Shown here: piece by piece, positions 60,596 through 64,000 of the stretch | Position numbering within the stretch: the stretch's first letter is position 1 | Layout of the letters: each line of letters begins with the position of its first letter | Source of the DNA: Streptomyces decoyicus | GTDB taxonomy: Bacteria; Actinomycetota; Actinomycetes; Streptomycetales; Streptomycetaceae | Length of the DNA: 64,000 nt | Reading direction: 5' to 3' | Assembly: GCF_019880305.1 (NCBI RefSeq) | Contig: NZ_CP082301.1 | Location: 4,216,001 to 4,280,000, forward strand | The notes under the pieces: model-generated | The model's input: only the letters and a program-made list of their open reading frames with translations | Told to the model about the DNA's origin: nothing | Database searches by the model: none | Translations under genes and position numbers: made by a program

Positions 60596-61575
60596 TCCGC
60601 GGGCTTCGTTTCGGCACGCGTGGCGTCGGCGTCCGCCGCGCCCTCGGCTGCCCAGCGGTTGGCCAGCGCGGCGGCCCGGTCGGTCAGTTCCTGCACGTCG
60701 CGGCCCTGTTGGCCCGCCGCATAACCGATCAGGAAGGTGGTCAGCGGCGCGGCCGGCCGGGCCACGCCGTGCGCCGCGTCCCGCGCGAGATCGAGAAGCG
60801 CCGCCGTGTCGACATCGAGCTCGATGCCCAGTTCGGCCTTGACTGCGGTGATCCATTCGTCCAACACGTTTCCATGCTCCCTGATACGGGCGCGTGCCGC
60901 GCTGATGTCTTCCCAGGTGTCGCAGTCGAAGGATGCCGTGGCCGTGGCGTCCGGGACCCGTTCGAGCAGCAACCCGGCCATCAGGGCACGCAGCGGCAGA
61001 CCGGCCAGAGTGCCGTGCTCGGCCCGCACCCGCGCCAGCTCACGGCGCAGCGGCTCGGCCCGATAGGCGGCCACCAGCGGCTGGTCCCGCCCCGAGGCGT
61101 CCTGGAGCATCGCGCCGTCGCGCGGTGCGCGGCCGTCGTGGGGCGCGTGACCCTCATGAGGCGCGTGACCCTCGTGAGACGCACGGCCCTCGTGAGACGC
61201 AGAACCGCCGCCCGGCGCGGCGGCGCCGCCCGTTCGCGTCGCCGCTTCCAGGAGGCTCTGTACGGTCGCGGCGGTCAGGAACGGGAGGTCGGCGGAGAGG
61301 ACGAGCACGGTCTGGGCGGTGGTGTGCCGCAGGCCGGCGTCCAGTGCGGCGAGCGGACCGCCACCGGGTGGGTCCTCAAGGGCGTGGACGACGGCGCGGG
61401 CGGCCGGGCGACGCGGGCCGACGACGACGGTGATCGCCGCATCGGGGCAGGCGGCGAGCACCCGGTCCAAGAGGGGGCGGCCGCCGACGGCCACGGAGGG
61501 TTTGTCCGCCCCGCCGAGCCGCCGGGCCGCGCCTCCGGCCAGCACGATGGTGTCGTAGTCGGTGAGGTCGTCCAC
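60592..61575 (-). CDS. mobA: MobA-like NTP transferase fused to a DUF6457-like domain
   Basis: Nucleotidyltransferase of 327 residues that would attach GMP to molybdopterin. N terminus LAGGAARRLGG and Lys in ADKPSVAVGG; SADLPF holds the metal Asp; FDCDTWEDI ends the fold. Inserted near residue 125 is a His/Glu/Arg-rich stretch (SHEGRASHEGHAPHEG) made by 18-bp repeats. The C-terminal ~90 residues (LDEWITAVKAELGIELD onward) form a small helical domain of the DUF6457 type seen in Streptomyces MobA proteins. GTG start; no strong Shine-Dalgarno. Confidence 0.87.
   Translation of the reverse strand: MDDLTDYDTIVLAGGAARRLGGADKPSVAVGGRPLLDRVLAACPDAAITVVVGPRRPAARAVVHALEDPPGGGPLAALDAGLRHTTAQTVLVLSADLPFLTAATVQSLLEAATRTGGAAAPGGGSASHEGRASHEGHAPHEGHAPHDGRAPRDGAMLQDASGRDQPLVAAYRAEPLRRELARVRAEHGTLAGLPLRALMAGLLLERVPDATATASFDCDTWEDISAARARIREHGNVLDEWITAVKAELGIELDVDTAALLDLARDAAHGVARPAAPLTTFLIGYAAGQQGRDVQELTDRAAALANRWAAEGAADADATRAETKPAE
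61143..61196 (-). repeat. Three 18-bp tandem repeats inside mobA
   Basis: Imperfect units of the form GCGCGTGACCCTCATGAG encode the HEGxA insertion of MobA. They would make the length of this loop variable. Confidence 0.8.
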
Positions 61576-61660
61576 CTCTTGAGTATCGCCGGGGGGAACG
61601 GGATCACACCGCTGCCGGAACTGCGGCCGATGTCAGCTCCGCCACAGCGCACGCAACGGG

Positions 61661-61694
61661 CCACGGGTGGGCAAGGCTCTTTCCCCACCCGTGG
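61661..61694 (-). terminator. Terminator of the second dehydrogenase operon
   Basis: CCACGGGTGGG and CCCACCCGTGG form perfect 11-bp arms around a 12-nt loop, downstream of the E2 stop. Confidence 0.82.
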
Positions 61695-61744
61695 CGGCTG
61701 CCACGGGACTCACCGGCCTCGCCGTATCGCCGTCCTCCCTGCCG

Positions 61745-63433
61745 TCACAGCGCCCGTAGCAACACCGCGGGCTGTTCGACGCAGTCGGCCACGAACCGCA
61801 GGAAACCGCCGGCGGTGCCGCCGTCGCACACCCGGTGATCGAAGGTGAACGAGAGCTGCACGACCTGCCGGACGGCCAACTCCCCTTCGTGCACCCAGGG
61901 TTTGGCGGCTATCCGGCCGACGCCGAGCATCGCCGCCTCGGGGTGGTTGATGATCGGCGTGGAGCCGTCCACGCCGAAGACGCCGTAGTTGTTGAGGGTG
62001 AAGGTGCCATGCGTCAGCTCGGCCAGGGAGAGCCCGCCCGCCCTGGCGGTTTCGGTGAGCCGGGTGATCTCGGCGGACAGCTCCTCGACCGTACGGGCAT
62101 GAGCGTCCCGCACGACCGGCACGACCAGGCCGCGGTCGGTCTGCGCCGCAAAGCCCAGATGGACGGCGGGCAGCCGGACGATCTCCTGGGCCTTGGTGTC
62201 GACGGTGGCGTTGAGCTCGGGGAACCGGGCGAGCGCGGCCGTGGTGATCCGGGCCAGCAGCGCAAGCAGCGACACCTTGGGAGCGCCTGGCACATTCATC
62301 GCCCTACGGGCGGCGAGGAGTTCGGTGGCATCGGCTTCGACCCAGCAGGTCGCCTCCGGAATCTCCCGACGGCTGCGGCTGAACTTCTCGGCGGCCGCAC
62401 CGAGCATCCCCTTCAGCGGGATCCGCTCCTCGCCCGCCACGGCACCGGCTCGCGTGGCCCCGGTAGCCTTCACGGCTCCGCCGGTCGCGGCCCCCGCCAC
62501 GCCCCTCACACCGGCACCGAGCATCCTCTCGGCACTGCCCACCCCATGGGCACCAACCGTGGCGACCGCCCCGGCAGCCCCCATCGTCTCCCGCTCCTGC
62601 CGTGCCCGGATCGCGCACTCGACGTCCGTGCGGAGAATCAGCCCATCCCGCCCGGAACCCGTCAACTCCCGCAGATCCAGCCCGTTTTCCCGCGCCATCC
62701 GACGCACCAGCGGGGAGATCACGGCCGCCGTACGACTACCGGCATCCGCCGCACCGGACCCGGCCGAACCGTTCGCCCCGGCCGTCCTGGCCGAACCGTG
62801 CATCCCCGTGGAGCCGGCTGCTCCGGTGACACCGACTGCCCCAACAGTCGCCGCCCCGGCCTCAGCCGCCCCTGCGCCACCAGGCGCACCGTCGACCGCT
62901 TCGGCCCCGGCCGATCCGTCTGCCGTCTCTCCGGGCCGCCGCGGCACTCCCGCCATGGGCCCCGCGACGCCCCCCGGCCGGATCCGGCGCCGCCGCGCGG
63001 CCGCTGCGCTCGTGCCGTAGCCGACGAGCACATTCCCGGACCCGGCATCCCCCGGGCCCTCCGCGGCCGGACCGGAGGCCCCACCGGAAGGCGGCGCCGA
63101 AACCCCGGCATCGGACGCACCGCCTGCCGCACCTGCCCCGGCACCCGGCCCCGTCCCGTGCCCGAGCCCCGCCAGATCATCAGGCACGGCCCCCACCGCG
63201 ACCGTCACCAGCGCTGCCCCCACCGGGACTTCTTCCCCCTCCTCGCCGAAGCGGGCGGTCACCACGCCGCCATACGGGCACGGCACCTCCACCATCGCCT
63301 TGGCGGTCTCGACCTCCACCACCGGCTGGTCGATGGCCACCACCTCGCCGACCTCGACCATCCAGTGCACGATCGTCGCCTCGGTGAGGCCTTCTCCCAG
63401 GTCGGGGAGGGTGAATTCGCGGACCACGGCCAT
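61745..63433 (-). CDS. bkdC: 2-oxoacid dehydrogenase E2, copy B, with very long Ala/Gly linkers
   Basis: Acyltransferase of 562 residues. Lipoyl domain at the N terminus (VEVETAKAMVEV with its Lys). An unusually long Gly/Ala/Ser/Thr linker covers about residues 90-235, then the E3/E1-binding domain (VRRMARENGLDLRELTGSG), then a second linker and the catalytic domain with FTFDHRVCDGG. The start ATG overlaps the E1 beta stop (TGATG). It is a paralogue of the E2 at 44329. No E3 is present. Confidence 0.92.
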   Translation of the reverse strand: MAVVREFTLPDLGEGLTEATIVHWMVEVGEVVAIDQPVVEVETAKAMVEVPCPYGGVVTARFGEEGEEVPVGAALVTVAVGAVPDDLAGLGHGTGPGAGAGAAGGASDAGVSAPPSGGASGPAAEGPGDAGSGNVLVGYGTSAAAARRRRIRPGGVAGPMAGVPRRPGETADGSAGAEAVDGAPGGAGAAEAGAATVGAVGVTGAAGSTGMHGSARTAGANGSAGSGAADAGSRTAAVISPLVRRMARENGLDLRELTGSGRDGLILRTDVECAIRARQERETMGAAGAVATVGAHGVGSAERMLGAGVRGVAGAATGGAVKATGATRAGAVAGEERIPLKGMLGAAAEKFSRSRREIPEATCWVEADATELLAARRAMNVPGAPKVSLLALLARITTAALARFPELNATVDTKAQEIVRLPAVHLGFAAQTDRGLVVPVVRDAHARTVEELSAEITRLTETARAGGLSLAELTHGTFTLNNYGVFGVDGSTPIINHPEAAMLGVGRIAAKPWVHEGELAVRQVVQLSFTFDHRVCDGGTAGGFLRFVADCVEQPAVLLRAL

Positions 63434-64000
63434 CACTCACCACGTCCCTCGGTCCAGTCCGACTCCCACTGGAGGCGGGCGACGGTGTCCAGAATCCGGT
63501 CCACGCCCGGCAGATGGTGCCGCTCCAGCATGGGCGGCGGATACGGGATGTCGAAGCCGGCGACGCGCAGGACCGGTGCCTCCAGGTGGTGGAAGCAGCG
63601 CTCGGTGATCCGTGCGGCGATCTCCCCTCCGGGACCGCCGAACCCGTTGGACTCGTGCACGACCACGGCCCGCCCGGTCCGCCGCACCGACGCGCAGACC
63701 GTGTCGTCGTCGAACGGCATCAGCGAGCGCAGATCGACCACTTCCAGGTCCCAGCCCTCGGAGCGGGCGGCCTCGGCGGCCTCCATGCAGACCGGCAGCG
63801 ACGGGCCGTAGGTGATCAGCGTGGCGCTGCTGCCGCGGCGCCGGACCACGGCCCGGCCCAGGGGCGCGACCTCGGTGGGTGCGTCCGGCGACCAGTCGGC
63901 CTTGGACCAGTACAGCCTCTTGGGCTCCAGGAAGACCACGGGGTCGTCGGAGGCGATGGCCGCGCGCAGCAGCCCGTAGGCGTCCTCGACGGTCGCCGGG
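63433..64000 (-). CDS. bkdB: 2-oxoacid dehydrogenase E1 beta subunit, copy B (5' end outside the window)
   Basis: Partial gene reading in from beyond the right edge; the visible 188 codons cover the C-terminal half (DPVVFLEPKRLY, then YGPSLPVCMEAAEAAR, DLRSLMPFDDDTV and HLPGVDRILD). It follows the same order as copy A, so an E1 alpha gene is expected just outside. About 60 percent of a normal-length subunit is present. Confidence 0.93.
   Translation of the reverse strand, partial: PATVEDAYGLLRAAIASDDPVVFLEPKRLYWSKADWSPDAPTEVAPLGRAVVRRRGSSATLITYGPSLPVCMEAAEAARSEGWDLEVVDLRSLMPFDDDTVCASVRRTGRAVVVHESNGFGGPGGEIAARITERCFHHLEAPVLRVAGFDIPYPPPMLERHHLPGVDRILDTVARLQWESDWTEGRGE

Overview
The window reads as a stretch of a high-GC actinobacterial chromosome, almost certainly Streptomyces. 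The coding bias (G/C in third position), the long Ala/Gly/Pro linkers, a SARP-type regulator, an NB-ARC domain, two Ser/Thr protein kinases, a SpoIIE-type phosphatase, a mycothiol-dependent isomerase fold and a bacterial proteasome activator all point that way. Nine perfect copies plus one degenerate copy of the ParB site GTTTCACGTGAAAC, all intergenic, place it in the origin-proximal parS zone of the chromosome. From memory, and unverified, the gene order resembles the S. coelicolor region between about SCO3775 and SCO3830.

Layout. 0.2-4.8 kb: an orphan OmpR-type regulator and a glycine-betaine/choline-type ABC importer whose ATPase gene faces the permease-permease-lipoprotein operon across two parS sites. 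5-10.4 kb: a lipoprotein polysaccharide deacetylase, a VanZ-like membrane protein, a membrane-tethered esterase and a Tat-exported PhoX phosphatase. 11-20.5 kb: a VWA protein with an acidic repeat tail, a DHA2 exporter, methionyl-tRNA synthetase, a polytopic membrane protein and aspartyl-tRNA synthetase. 20.7-29.3 kb: a PAS-GAF-SpoIIE phosphatase/kinase, an AI-2E family permease, pirin, an SseB-domain protein, acyl-CoA dehydrogenase and an M18 aminopeptidase.

29.3-37.7 kb: an AfsR-like regulator coupled to the aminopeptidase gene, followed by an envelope group (DUF4232 lipoprotein, NlpC/P60 hydrolase, membrane-spanning helix-turn-helix protein, second DUF4232 lipoprotein) and a thioredoxin-NHL protein. 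37.7-44.3 kb: a LURP-one-like protein, an MDMPI-fold enzyme, a GntR-MFS operon, a GNAT-Nudix fusion, a small membrane protein, a VOC protein and an AraC regulator. 44.3-48.1 kb: a complete branched-chain 2-oxoacid dehydrogenase operon (E1 alpha, E1 beta, E2), diverging from a NarL-type response regulator. 49-58.8 kb: a PPOX-fold protein, an APH-type kinase, two divergent Ser/Thr kinases, the proteasome activator Bpa, a His-rich surface protein, a quinone oxidoreductase and a K+ channel with a TrkA-N domain. 58.8-64 kb: moeA and mobA, then a second dehydrogenase operon (E2 and the start of E1 beta) that runs off the right edge.

Much of the window is core metabolism and translation. The envelope and signalling genes between them may work together: kinases, phosphatase, wall hydrolases and membrane-anchored regulators. 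No tRNA, rRNA, CRISPR array, transposase or prophage gene was seen. Positions of starts were chosen from ribosome-binding sites, stop/start overlaps and the rule that parS sites stay outside genes.
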